From Bradyrhizobium sp. NAS80.1 (GTDB lineage Bacteria; Pseudomonadota; Alphaproteobacteria; Rhizobiales; Xanthobacteraceae): a stretch of DNA of 64,000 nt. This document shows, piece after piece, positions 27,785 through 36,421 of the stretch. A program made the position numbers and the translations under genes. The stretch covers positions 1 to 64,000 of the forward strand of contig NZ_LGHL01000106.1 in NCBI RefSeq assembly GCF_001908205.1, given 5' to 3'. Under the pieces are notes generated by a model that was given only the letters and a program-made list of their open reading frames with translations, was not told where the DNA came from and made no database searches. The number at the start of each line of letters is the position of its first letter. Position 1 is the first letter of the stretch.

Positions 27785-28228
27785 ATGCCCAGCACTGTCC
27801 GCCTGCACCGCATTCTGGCCACCAGCCCGGAGAAAGTCTATCGCGCCTTCCTGGAAGCGGATGCGCTGGCGAAATGGCTTCCGCCCAACGGCTTTGCCTG
27901 CACCGTGCATCACCTGGAGCCCAAGGTCGGGGGCACGTTCAAAATGTCGTTCCGCAACTTCACAACGGGCCACAGCCACGCCTTCGGCGGCGAATACCTC
28001 GAGCTCGTCCCGGGCGAGCGGCTGCGTTACACCGACAAGTTCGATGACCCCAATCTGCCCGGCGTGCTCGAGGTCACCGTGACACTGAAGAAGGTCTCGG
28101 TCGGAACCGAACTAGACGTCACGCAGGCCGGCATCCCCGACGTCATCCCGCCGGAGGCCTGTTATCTCGGCTGGCAGGAGTCGCTGCGCAACCTGGCACG
28201 GCTCGTCGAGCCCGAGATCAATCAGTAA
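27785..28228 (+). CDS. SRPBCC (AHSA1-like) family protein
   Basis: The 147-residue protein starts MPSTVRLHRILATSPEKVYR and continues with AFLEADALAKWLPPNGF, the typical beginning of AHSA1/START-like polyketide-cyclase-fold proteins. Strand-rich stretches such as VGGTFKMSFRNF and LVPGERLRYTDKFDD follow. GAGGA lies eight bases before the ATG at 27785. The fold binds small hydrophobic molecules, but the specific role is unknown. It stands alone between the two operons. Confidence 0.85.
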   Translation: MPSTVRLHRILATSPEKVYRAFLEADALAKWLPPNGFACTVHHLEPKVGGTFKMSFRNFTTGHSHAFGGEYLELVPGERLRYTDKFDDPNLPGVLEVTVTLKKVSVGTELDVTQAGIPDVIPPEACYLGWQESLRNLARLVEPEINQ

Positions 28229-28269
28229 CTGACCATGTCAAGAGCCATGCAGCGACATGCTCGACCTGG

Positions 28270-28380
28270 ATGGTTCGAGACGCCCGCTTTGGCGGGCTCC
28301 TCACCATGAGGGTCTGATATCTCGCCGCAAAACGCGACCTCATCCTGAGGGCCCGCCGTAGGCGGGCGTCTCGAAGGATG
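28270..28380. repeat. Rhizobial intergenic inverted repeat
   Basis: The arms carry GTTCGAGACGCCCGC and GCGGGCGTCTCGAAGG at the two ends, with inner complementary pieces (CCTCACCATGAGGG, CCTCATCCTGAGG). This composite palindrome is a common intergenic element in Bradyrhizobium. It lies between the SRPBCC gene and the ABC permease gene, which are convergent, so it may serve as a bidirectional transcript end. Confidence 0.75.
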
Positions 28381-28416
28381 GGCCGCGGACGAGCTTCCCG
28401 CCACTCGCGGCCAGGC

Positions 28417-29268
28417 CTACACCGATCCCTCAAACTGCGGCTGCCAGCGCAGCAGGTATGATTGCAGCGCCTGCACGAGCATGGCCAGCACGATACCAAC
28501 GATCATCATGATGAAGATCGCGACCATCATCTCGCTGGCATTGGCACGCGCCTCCGCCTCGATGATGAGTTTTCCGAGACCACGCTCGGCGCCGATGAAC
28601 TCGCCCACGATGACGCCGACGAGCGCAAACGACACCGCGGGAAGCAGCGATGCGAACACCCACGCCAGCGCAGACGGGATCACCACCGTTCGTAAAACGG
28701 CGAATTCGCTTGCCCCCATCAGACGGGCTGCCGCGATCTGATCGCGGTCGACCGCGCGCGTGCCCTCGAATGTGTTGAAGAAGACCACGAAGAATACCAC
28801 GAGCCACGCGGTTGCGACCTTGGACAGGTCGCCGAGCCCAAAGATCAGGATGACGAGCGGCACCAGGGCAATGCGCGGAATCGAGTTCAGCGCCACGACG
28901 TAAGGGCCGAACACGCGTGCGAGAAAATCAGAGCGCCCGAGAACGATGCCAGCCGCGATACCCGTGGCGCTGCCAAACAGGAATCCCCACCACGTGTTCT
29001 TCAGCGTGACGAGAGTGGCTATCCAGAGATTATTGTCGTTGTTCTGGACACACGCGAGAAAGCCGCCGGGGTCACTGAAACAGCCGAGACGCAGGAAGCT
29101 GCCCCAGATCAGCGACGGCTTGGCGACGAAGTATGGGTCAAGGATCTTTGGGACATAGGCTTTGGGCAGGAGCATCTTGCTCCACTCGAAACCCCACTGC
29201 CAGATGACGAGCGTCAGGGCGAGGATCGCGAGCTGCCAGAACAGGATGACCGAGCGGCGGGAAGACAT
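28417..29268 (-). CDS. ABC transporter permease (SsuC/TauC type)
   Basis: From ATG at 29268 the protein is 283 residues with about six helices: an N-terminal one (VILFWQLAILALTLVIW) and the permease core. The cytoplasmic EAA loop is GASEFAVLRTVVIPSALAWV, matching nitrate/sulfonate/taurine-type permeases. It forms the membrane channel for the importer encoded with the next two upstream genes. It starts two bases after the ATPase stop and is the last gene of a five-gene minus-strand operon. Confidence 0.9.
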   Translation of the reverse strand: MSSRRSVILFWQLAILALTLVIWQWGFEWSKMLLPKAYVPKILDPYFVAKPSLIWGSFLRLGCFSDPGGFLACVQNNDNNLWIATLVTLKNTWWGFLFGSATGIAAGIVLGRSDFLARVFGPYVVALNSIPRIALVPLVILIFGLGDLSKVATAWLVVFFVVFFNTFEGTRAVDRDQIAAARLMGASEFAVLRTVVIPSALAWVFASLLPAVSFALVGVIVGEFIGAERGLGKLIIEAEARANASEMMVAIFIMMIVGIVLAMLVQALQSYLLRWQPQFEGSV

Positions 29269-29270
29269 GA

Positions 29271-30109
29271 TCAGTCTGCCTTGGTTCGGCGAAACTCTTC
29301 GCCAAGCGAATGCCAGATATGGGAATAGAGGCGACCGAACTCGGCGGTCTCGCGCAGGCCAACCGGGTCGCGCGGGCGCGGGAAAGCGACGTCGAAATCC
29401 TCCTTCAATCGTCCCGGCCGCGCGGACAACAGGATGATCCGGCTTGCAAGCGTCAGGGCCTCGCCGAGATCGTGCGTTACGAAAAGGACGGTCTGCCGCT
29501 CGCGTTCCCATATCTCCAGCAACGTCTTGTGCATCTCGAGCTTGGTGTGCGTGTCGAGGGCCCCGAACGGCTCGTCCATCAGCAGGATCTCCGGCTCCAG
29601 GATCAGCGTTCGCATGAGGGCAACCCGCTGGCGCATGCCGCCGGACAACATGCGCGGAAACGTCTGGGCGAAACCGTCCAAACCCGCCCGCTCGACCGCC
29701 TTTGCGACACGGTCGGCGCGCTCAGCCTTCGCGACCCCCCGCGATCTCGAGTCCGTACCCGATATTGCGCTCGACGGTCCGCCAGGGAAACAGCGTATCG
29801 CGCTGGAAGACATAACCAACCTTCCGGTTCACCCTACCCGGCTCGACCTGGGCGTCATCGATGAGAATACGTCCCCCCCGAACGAGGCAGCAGACCTGCA
29901 ACCATGTTGAGAATTGTGCTCTTGCCGCAGCCGGAGGGGCCAAGGAGTGCGACGAACTCACCCTGGCGCACGTCAAAGGATACGTTGTCCACCGCGGTAA
30001 ATTGCGCGTTGCCCGTGCTGAAGCTCTTCGTCAGGCCTTGCACGGTAATCCGGATCGCCGCACTGCCCGCTTGCGGAGCAACAGCAAGGCCGGGACCAAC
30101 CGACATCAC
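29271..30109 (-). pseudogene. ABC transporter ATPase, split by two +1 frameshifts
   Basis: Three frames hold successive parts of one SsuB/TauB-like ATPase. The first has the Walker A motif LLGPSGCGKSTILNMVAGLL; the second has VGYVFQRDTLFPWRTVERNI with the Q-loop; the third has the signature LSGGMRQRVALMRTLILEPE and Walker B LLMDEPFGALD with the H-loop VTHDLGEAL. The breaks lie in C runs at 29873-29879 (seven C, six needed) and 29735-29740 (six C, five needed). Removing both extra bases gives an intact 278-residue protein. Start (ATGA overlap with the binding-protein stop) and end fit the operon. It is either an assembly artefact or a recent pseudogene. Confidence 0.85.
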
Positions 30110-31149
30110 TTGTACTTCGCCTTGGCGGCGTCGAGGAAGCTCATGTCGACGACGTCCTCGTATTTGGTTTCGGGGATATCCGTGCCTTTGCGGTACCAGG
30201 GTTTTGCACCGCGCTCGAACGACGCCTTGTCGATGGTCCCGTCATACGCCCATGTCGACGTGTCGAATCCAAGCTCGGCGGTGACCGCCTCGGGATCCAC
30301 GCCGGAGAAATACTTTGGCGCAACGAGTGCCTGCACCTCGGCGAGCGGCGACGTCTTGACCCATTTCATGGCCCGGTAGATGGCGTTGACGAAGGCCTGC
30401 ACCATTGCCTTGTCCTGCGTGACCGTATCCGTGAGTGCATAGATCACCAGCACCGGCACCGTGCCGCCAAAATCCCTTTCGAACTCTCCGGGCTTCGAGG
30501 TGTCGTAAATGACCTTCCCAAAGCCCTTCTTCTCGATTTCGACGATCCAGCTCGGCGGTGCCATGATGGCATCGAACTGCTTGGTCTCCAGCGAAGGAAA
30601 CATGGTGTTCGGGCCACCGCCAGCGACCCAGTTCACCTTGTCCCCGAGCCCGCGTGCCTCGAACACATAGGTGCCGTAGACCCAGGTGCCCGACCCGATT
30701 GCGGTTGCGGCAACGATCGGCTTGGCGTCGTTGGCCCGCTTGTAAGCTGCCAGTTTGTCGACGGATGTGATGCCGCTGTCGTAGAGATCCTTTCGAACGA
30801 CGATGTTGGCGTAGGAGCACACCATTTCGGTCGCGAGCAGTATCTTGCAGGGCTTGCCGCGCGCGGAAAGCTGGAGTGGATGACTGGCGTCGCCATGGGC
30901 GAACATCGCCTGCTCCGCAGCGAGCGTCTGGCGCCCAAACGTGCCGGAATTGCCTGCGACCAGCTTGGGATCGAGTCCCTCGTCCCTGAAGTACCCCTTC
31001 AACTCGGCGATCATGCCGATCGCGTAGACTGGCGAGACAGGCCCGAACGCGAGCTTTGCAACTTTCTCTTCAGCGCTCAGCACCCGCGGAAAGGCCGTGG
31101 CGGCGAAGGCCGAGCCCGCAATGAGAGCTTCGCGGCGCGTGATCTTCAT
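30106..31149 (-). CDS. ABC transporter substrate-binding protein (SsuA/TauA/NMT1 type)
   Basis: From ATG at 31149 (GAGGAGG upstream) the protein is 347 residues. It begins MKITRREALIAGSAFAATAF, a signal peptide with a twin-arginine-like motif, cleaved near VLSAEE. The mature protein has the periplasmic type II fold with GPVSPVYAIGMIAELKGYF, GDASHPLQLSARGKP and VIYALTDTVTQDKAMVQ. It captures the importer's ligand. Family members bind sulfonates, aromatic acids and pyrimidine-like molecules; the CoA-transferase and lyase genes in the same operon point to a carboxylic acid. Confidence 0.9.
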   Translation of the reverse strand: MKITRREALIAGSAFAATAFPRVLSAEEKVAKLAFGPVSPVYAIGMIAELKGYFRDEGLDPKLVAGNSGTFGRQTLAAEQAMFAHGDASHPLQLSARGKPCKILLATEMVCSYANIVVRKDLYDSGITSVDKLAAYKRANDAKPIVAATAIGSGTWVYGTYVFEARGLGDKVNWVAGGGPNTMFPSLETKQFDAIMAPPSWIVEIEKKGFGKVIYDTSKPGEFERDFGGTVPVLVIYALTDTVTQDKAMVQAFVNAIYRAMKWVKTSPLAEVQALVAPKYFSGVDPEAVTAELGFDTSTWAYDGTIDKASFERGAKPWYRKGTDIPETKYEDVVDMSFLDAAKAKYK

Positions 31150-31189
31150 GCATTCCTCCTCGCAGGTATTGTTTTCATTGATGTTGCGG

Positions 31190-32404
31190 TCAGGCAGCTT
31201 CAGGCGTGGCCGTGACAATTCCCTTCGCTGCCAGCTCTGCGATCTCGTGTGGCGTACAGCCGATTTCCATCAGCACGTCGCGGGTATGCTCACCTATCTG
31301 TGGCGGATCGTAGCGGTTCGGCAGGCGCCGCCCATCCATCGAAACCGGCAGCAGCGGCGTTTTGGCGAGGCGTCCATCCGGCAGCTTGATGTCGATCAAT
31401 CCACCGGATGCGTTGAGATGAGGATCGTCAAAGAGATCACCGGGTTTGTTGACCGGCGCATAGGGCAGATCGAGCTGATCGAGCTTCTCCGATAGATCGG
31501 ACCTGTTCCACTGAGCGAATATCTTCGCAATCTCCGGGATCAGCCAATCCCGGTGATCGACCCGATCCTGTCCGGTGACGAAGCGCGGATCGCTCAACCA
31601 GGCCTCGCGATCGAACGCACGGCAAAATGCGCCCCATTGTTCCTCACCGACAACGGTGACAAACAGCTTCGAGCCGTCGCGCGTGTCAAAGAGGTCATAG
31701 ACCGGCCATGGGCTCTGCTTGACGGAATACGGGGTCGACGGCTCGCCCGTCACGGTTTCGTACATCATGGCCTGCGCCATCAGGAACACGTTGTTTTCGT
31801 ACAATGCGCTCTGGATATACCGGCCGCGACCAGTTCGTTGCCGCTCGGCAAGAGCGGCCTGGATCGCGATCGCCCCGAACATGCCGCCCATGATGTCGTT
31901 GACGGAGGCGCCCGCGCGCATCGGCCTATCAGGCAGGCCCGTCATGTAGGCCAGTCCGCCCATCATCTGGACCACCTCGTCCAGCGCAAGGCGGTTCTCG
32001 TAGGGCCCCGGTAGATATCCCTTGAGAGAGCAATAGATCAATCGCGGCGCAAAGCTCGCAACAGAATCGTAGTCGAGCCCGATGCGCTTCAGAAGGCCGG
32101 GCCGGAAATTCTCGATGAGCACATCGCAGCTTTCGATGAGCCGTCGCGCCAGTTGCTGGCCCCGCGACGTCGACGTGTCGAGGGCAATGCTTCGTTTGTT
32201 GCGGCAATAGGTATTGAAGAAGCCCGATGCCGGGCCTTTGAAAGAGCGAGTGCGATCCCCCTTTGTCGGTTCGACCTTGATCACGTCGGCGCCGAGATCG
32301 GCAAGGATCAGCCCGCAACTCGGGCCCATGACCATTTGGCTGAACTCGACGACGCGCACGCCTTCAAGCGGACGAAGTGGTGTTCCGTCAGGCGCGGTGC
32401 TCAT
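31190..32404 (-). CDS. Class III (CaiB/BaiF) CoA transferase, succinyl-CoA transferase-like
   Basis: From ATG at 32404 the protein is 404 residues. It shows VRVVEFSQMVMGPSCGLILA near the start, FNTYCRNKRSIALD, and the catalytic Asp at about 170 in GASVNDIMGG. It transfers CoA from a donor (often succinyl-CoA) to a free carboxylic acid. Its ATG overlaps the stop of the HMG-CoA-lyase-like gene (ATGA). Together they suggest activation of an imported acid followed by cleavage to acetyl-CoA or similar. Human SUGCT, of this class, can use 3-hydroxy-3-methylglutarate, a plausible substrate here. Confidence 0.9.
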   Translation of the reverse strand: MSTAPDGTPLRPLEGVRVVEFSQMVMGPSCGLILADLGADVIKVEPTKGDRTRSFKGPASGFFNTYCRNKRSIALDTSTSRGQQLARRLIESCDVLIENFRPGLLKRIGLDYDSVASFAPRLIYCSLKGYLPGPYENRLALDEVVQMMGGLAYMTGLPDRPMRAGASVNDIMGGMFGAIAIQAALAERQRTGRGRYIQSALYENNVFLMAQAMMYETVTGEPSTPYSVKQSPWPVYDLFDTRDGSKLFVTVVGEEQWGAFCRAFDREAWLSDPRFVTGQDRVDHRDWLIPEIAKIFAQWNRSDLSEKLDQLDLPYAPVNKPGDLFDDPHLNASGGLIDIKLPDGRLAKTPLLPVSMDGRRLPNRYDPPQIGEHTRDVLMEIGCTPHEIAELAAKGIVTATPEAA

Positions 32405-33337
32405 GCGGCGCTCCGCAACGCCTTCGGGATTCCCGCCTCGTGCAGGTGTCCGGTCAGGTGCTTGGGCGCGATATGGCGCGCGAGGATTTCGCGGGTCTGC
32501 ATCAAGCGGTCGAGATCGATCCCGGTGGAAAGCCCCATTCGCTCGAGCATGAAGAGGAGGTCCTCGGTCACGACATTGCCGCGTGCGCCCGGCGCAAAGG
32601 GACATCCGCCGAGGCCTGATACGGCAGCATCGAAGCGGCGAATTCCGACATCGAGGCCCGCGACGGCGTTGGCGAGACCCATGCCAAGCGTATCGTGGAG
32701 GTGCAGCCTGAGCGGCATCTGTGAGCCGATCTCGTCTCGCGCGACGCGAACGATGTCCTTGATCAGGCTAGGCGTTCCATAGCCGACGGTGTCGGCGAGG
32801 CCGATTTCGTCGGCCCCCCGCTTCGGCAAAGCCGCGCGCCAGCCGGCCGACCGCGGCCTCCTTGATTTGGCCCTCGATGGAGCAGCCGAACGCCGTCGCG
32901 ATTGCCCCCATCAGGCGCGGACGCCCCGCGATTGGAAGCGCATCCAGCGCCCTGCGCACGGCGCGAAAGCCATCAAGCTGCTCCTCGCTGGTGCGACGCA
33001 CATTGGCGAGGTTGTGGCTCTCGCTGGCCGAGATCACGAAATAGATGGCGCCGACACCCGCGGCGATCGCCCGCTCCGCGCCTTTGAAATTGGGCACCAG
33101 AGCACCGATTGTCGCGCTCTTGTGCTGGAGCGCATGCGCCATCACGGCGTCGACGTCGGCGAATTGCGGCACCACCTTCGGCGGTACGAAGGAGCCGGCA
33201 TCGATCTCACTGATGCCGGCGGCGGCAATCGCGTCGATGAGCTCGCACTTCGCTTCTGTCGGAACGAAGGTGTCCAGATTTTGCAAACCGTCGCGCGCAG
33301 CGACCTCGCAGATAAGAACATCGGGCGCCCGGGCCAT
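32401..33337 (-). pseudogene. Hydroxymethylglutaryl-CoA lyase family protein, one frameshift
   Basis: The first frame (from ATG 33337) has the metal-binding start VLICEVAARDGLQNLDTFVP and IATAFGCSIEGQIKEAAVGR. The second has ADEIGLADTVGYGTP, LHLHDTLGMGLANAVAG and the lyase active-site signature GLGGCPFAPGARGNVVTEDL. They join at a C run, 32814-32819, with six C where five restore GFAEAGADEIGLADTVGYG. The repaired protein is 311 residues, normal for the family. It cleaves HMG-CoA or a similar 3-hydroxyacyl-CoA to acetyl-CoA plus a keto product. It is the first gene of the five-gene operon; its stop overlaps the CoA-transferase start. Confidence 0.87.
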
Positions 33338-33355
33338 CCGGCATCCCTCCCATTA

Positions 33356-33383
33356 TTGTATATTGTTGTACAAAAGAACAATT
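33356..33383. promoter_or_regulatory. Candidate GntR operator between HMG-lyase-like and GntR genes
   Basis: The divergent region contains TTGTACAA (a perfect palindrome, 33366-33373), with a TTGTATA piece just before it, and an outer inverted pair ATTGTT / AACAAT. This lies 19 to 46 bases upstream of the lyase start and just before the GntR gene. It differs from the oxalate-regulon sites, consistent with the second GntR protein using its own operator. Confidence 0.55.
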
Positions 33384-33426
33384 CGCGATACGGTCTGTCA
33401 AGCCAGAAAATTTCGAGCTTGCCGCC

Positions 33427-34335
33427 ATGTCCGCTTCTCAATCCTCACGACAACGTCCAGCCAGCAATGGTTCGGATCGAGGAGAACATCTGGCGGGCCT
33501 CATCCTGGCTTTGGCCCGGCGAGACGGCATGAAGGCGGGCGACAGGCTCATCGAGCAGAAGCTCGCCGACGCGCTCGACGTCTCGCGCGCCCCTATCCGG
33601 CTGGGCCTGAAGGCGCTTGAGGCTGCTGGATTTGCGCGCGGAGAACCGAACCGCGGCTTCGTGTTGACCAGAAGCCCCGGCACCGGCGCTGCGCGATCCG
33701 CGATCGCGGCGGGGAACCGTGCGGAAAAATCCTACGCCGCCGTCGCGGCGGATCTGCTCGCAAGGCGGCTGCCCACCGACGTCACCGAAGCCGAACTGAT
33801 GCGCCGCTACACGCTCAGCCGCACCGAACTGCAGCGTCTGCTCGATCGCATCGCGGTCGAAGGCTGGATCGCACGCCTGCCCGGCTATGGCTGGCGTTTC
33901 ACCGAGACAGTCTTGAGCCCCGAAGCGCAAGCCCAGGTCGCAGCTTTCCGGGCCGTGATTGAACCGGCCGCGATCATGCAGCCGGGCTACCAACTAGGAT
34001 CGGAGGTTATCGATCGTCTGCGCCAGCGCCAGGAATGGATTCTTGCCGGCGAGCTCGAGAAAATGACAGTCGGTGAAGTCTATCAATTCGGCTGCGAGTT
34101 TCATGAGGAGATCGCCCGCGGCGCCGGCAATCCATTTTTCGTGGAATCGCTTCGGCGCGTAAATTCAATCCGGCGATTGTTCGCTTATCGCAGCTTCGCC
34201 GATCGGAGCGGCATGCGCCGCCACATTGCGGAGCATTTGCGGCTGTTGGACGTTCTGGAGTCCGGCCGGTTCGCGGAGGCAGCCGCGCTGATGACACGTC
34301 ATCTTCAACGTCCGCTCTCGATTGGCGCTGCATAG
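33427..34335 (+). CDS. GntR-family regulator with two winged-helix domains
   Basis: The 302-residue protein has a GntR winged helix at about 20-80 (GEHLAGLILALARRDGMKAG, LADALDVSRAPIRLGLKALE). A second winged helix follows at about 100-165 (SYAAVAADLLARRLPTDVTE, LSRTELQRLLDRIAVEGWIA). An FCD-like helical domain follows (FHEEIARGAGNPFFVESLRR). Most GntR proteins have only one DNA-binding domain. It is divergent from the HMG-lyase-like gene with a palindrome between, so it probably controls that operon. The ATG at 33427 has a weak ribosome site. Confidence 0.82.
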   Translation: MSASQSSRQRPASNGSDRGEHLAGLILALARRDGMKAGDRLIEQKLADALDVSRAPIRLGLKALEAAGFARGEPNRGFVLTRSPGTGAARSAIAAGNRAEKSYAAVAADLLARRLPTDVTEAELMRRYTLSRTELQRLLDRIAVEGWIARLPGYGWRFTETVLSPEAQAQVAAFRAVIEPAAIMQPGYQLGSEVIDRLRQRQEWILAGELEKMTVGEVYQFGCEFHEEIARGAGNPFFVESLRRVNSIRRLFAYRSFADRSGMRRHIAEHLRLLDVLESGRFAEAAALMTRHLQRPLSIGAA

Positions 34336-34370
34336 AGCGCCTGGAACTTGCGGCCAGTCGTGAACGATTG

Positions 34371-35702
34371 CTACGCGCCCACCTGCGACTCGAGCCCACC
34401 GCTTGCGGTCCAGCGGTCCGGGTCGGGACTATGTCCGATCAGCGCAAGGCCGTAGGCGATCGACTCGAACTGGTCCCCCGACATCAGCCGCTCGTTGCCG
34501 AACCGCTCGGCGAACAGCTTTCGGACAGCGGGCACGAACGAGGTCCCGCCAGTCAGAAACACCTTCTCCACCTCGCGGGCGGTGATGCCGGCCTCGCCCA
34601 GCACCTTGTCGACGGTGGCGCCTAACCGGGCGATATCGTCAGCAATCCAGGCTTCGAAGTTTTTCCGTGTGATGGTCGAGCCAATGTCGACGCCGCCGCC
34701 CCTGAAGCGGAAGTCCACCTGGTCCTGCGCCGACAGCGCGACCTTGGCGTCGGACACCGCGCGGTACAGTGAAAAGCCGAGGTCGAGATCGACGATGGTG
34801 ATGAAATCCTCAAGCAGAGCCGGCTTCAGCGCGGTGCGCGAAAGCTCCCTGAGCTCGCGCAGATCGCCGTTGCTCTTCATCATCGCGAGTTGATGCCAGC
34901 GCGCGAGGTTGGTGTAGTGGCTGTTGGGGATCGGCAGCACCTTGTCGAATGAGCGGAAGCTTGAGCCCTTTCCCAGCCGCGGCGAGACGACGTGGTCGAC
35001 GATGCGGTAATCGAACGTGTCGCCCGCAATCCCGATTCCGGCATGGCCGAGCGGCTCGGCGCGCAAACGGCCACCCGCGCGCGAGAAACGCATCACGGAG
35101 AAATCGCTGGTGCCGCCGCCGAAATCCGCAACCAAGACGGTGGCATCGCGCTCCAGCCGGCGCGCGAAGGAGAACGCGGCTCCCACGGGCTCGTAGACAT
35201 AGCGCGCATGGCCGGCGCCCAGGCGCTCGAACGCGGCCCGGTAGCGCTGCATCGCCAGCGCCTCGTCGGGATTGCCGCCGGCGAAGCGCACGGGGCGGCC
35301 GACCGTGATGGTCGATGTCTCGAAGCCGAACCTGTCGCCACCATGGCGCGCCAGCGTCCGCAGGAACGCCGCCAAAATATCCTCGAACTTGTAGCGCTGC
35401 CGGAACACCTGGGTGGTGTTGAAGCTGCTGCTTGCAGCGAAGGTCTTGAACGACTGGAGGAAGCGGTAGATGTGGCGTCCTTCGAGAAACTGCTCGATCG
35501 CCCACGGGCCGCCTTCGGCCAGCGCCCCGGCGCCGGGCCGGTCCTCCCACAAGCACAGGGCCGACACGTAGACGCTGTGCCGTTGTCCGCCATGATCGAA
35601 GCGGATGGCCTCGACCCGGCGGTCGTCCGCCGCAAGCGCGACGACCGTATTGCTGGTCCCAAAATCGATGCCGATCGAGACGGCGGGCGAGGCGCTCGAC
35701 AT
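34371..35702 (-). CDS. Hsp70-like (YegD type) ATPase
   Basis: The 443-residue protein has the actin/Hsp70 nucleotide-binding fold: phosphate 1 motif SIGIDFGTSNTVVALAAD, phosphate 2 motif VLVADFGGGTSDFSVM, and adenosine motif VFLTGGTSFVPAVRKLF. The peptide-binding domain of DnaK is absent, as in YegD. Function is unknown; a chaperone-like or regulatory ATPase is the family guess. It is convergent with the GntR gene and divergent from the small oxalate-regulon ORF. The upstream 310-bp gap holds an operator and no other gene. Confidence 0.87.
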   Translation of the reverse strand: MSSASPAVSIGIDFGTSNTVVALAADDRRVEAIRFDHGGQRHSVYVSALCLWEDRPGAGALAEGGPWAIEQFLEGRHIYRFLQSFKTFAASSSFNTTQVFRQRYKFEDILAAFLRTLARHGGDRFGFETSTITVGRPVRFAGGNPDEALAMQRYRAAFERLGAGHARYVYEPVGAAFSFARRLERDATVLVADFGGGTSDFSVMRFSRAGGRLRAEPLGHAGIGIAGDTFDYRIVDHVVSPRLGKGSSFRSFDKVLPIPNSHYTNLARWHQLAMMKSNGDLRELRELSRTALKPALLEDFITIVDLDLGFSLYRAVSDAKVALSAQDQVDFRFRGGGVDIGSTITRKNFEAWIADDIARLGATVDKVLGEAGITAREVEKVFLTGGTSFVPAVRKLFAERFGNERLMSGDQFESIAYGLALIGHSPDPDRWTASGGLESQVGA

Positions 35703-35940
35703 GAACCACTCTGACAGTTGATTGGAAAAGGGGGCAGACCACTACCGGCTTTGAACTGCCCTGCCAAGGCCGGTCCCTTAAGCCGCGGCCCAGTCCGCCC
35801 CGCGAAGAGGCCTCTTTGGGGGGCTGGCATCCGGTTTCGCCCCCTTTTTGCAGCCTTAGGCCCGAGATGGCTCCATTACCGCGACATCATGTTGCAATGC
35901 GATAGCTCGCATGCTGCCATGCAAACAATCAGGTCGACAT

Positions 35941-35957
35941 TGGTATCTGGTATACAT
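35941..35957. promoter_or_regulatory. Oxalate-regulon operator, site 3
   Basis: TGGTAT-CTGGT-ATACAT has the same 6-5-6 layout as the sites near GntR, with two mismatches to the ATRCCA arm. It lies 56 bases upstream of the 45-residue ORF at 36014. Confidence 0.6.
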
Positions 35958-36013
35958 AGATTTCTCCCCGAAATGAGACAGCAATATTGACCGTCCCAAG
36001 AAAGGGAATTCCG

Positions 36014-36151
36014 ATGTCCAAGACCGCTTCCGTCGCCCTCGCGCCCTCCTCCTCGCTGTTCGCCCGCCTGATGGCTGCGATCGACCGTCTCCTGATGGCG
36101 AGCGCCGAGATCTCGAATCACAACGGTGACCTGCCCCGCTTCGGCCTGTAA
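36014..36151 (+). CDS. 45-residue hypothetical protein in the oxalate regulon
   Basis: The product starts MSKTASVALAPSSSLFARLM and ends ISNHNGDLPRFGL. The ATG has a good ribosome site (GAAAGGGA). A hydrophobic/amphipathic helix (SSLFARLMAAIDRLLMAS) occupies the middle. The gene sits between an operator of the oxalate regulon and its own terminator, just before the two OFA transporters. I do not recognise a family. Context suggests a small protein that works with the transporters or the oxalate enzymes, but this is inference. Confidence 0.68.
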   Translation: MSKTASVALAPSSSLFARLMAAIDRLLMASAEISNHNGDLPRFGL

Positions 36152-36226
36152 GCAGGCGCTTCAAGCAGGCGCTTCTCGCGCCGCCGACGCGCCGGTTTCA
36201 GAACCGTCCACATACTACTTTTGATG

Positions 36227-36258
36227 AATGGCCCCGCACGACGGGGCCATTTCTATTT
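36227..36258 (+). terminator. Rho-independent terminator after the small ORF
   Basis: The stem AATGGCCCCG / CGGGGCCATT with loop CACGA is followed by TCTATTT. It lies 75 bases after the 45-residue ORF stop and would separate that transcript from the OFA transporter gene. Confidence 0.88.
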
Positions 36259-36281
36259 GCATTGTCTCTATTTGCATTGTC
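36252..36281. repeat. 15-bp tandem direct repeat
   Basis: TCTATTTGCATTGTC occurs twice in tandem directly after the terminator stem. It may be a replication slippage product; no function is apparent. Confidence 0.7.
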
Positions 36282-36353
36282 CGGAGTGCACAGCCGCAAC
36301 CGGAAAGGGCCCTGCGGCATTTGCGCACGGTGACCGGACCAGCGCTTGAACCT

Positions 36354-36370
36354 TGGCATATTGAATACAA
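36354..36370. promoter_or_regulatory. Oxalate-regulon operator, site 4
   Basis: TGGCAT-ATTGA-ATACAA keeps both arms of the TGGYAT-N5-ATRCCA pattern with one mismatch in the right arm. The spacer lacks the TGGT core, so it is the weakest of the six. It ends 51 bases before the first OFA transporter start. Confidence 0.5.
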
Positions 36371-36421
36371 CAATGCCGGCGCAGCGCTCGAATAAAAATC
36401 AGAGGCGCCACGGGAGGCTCT

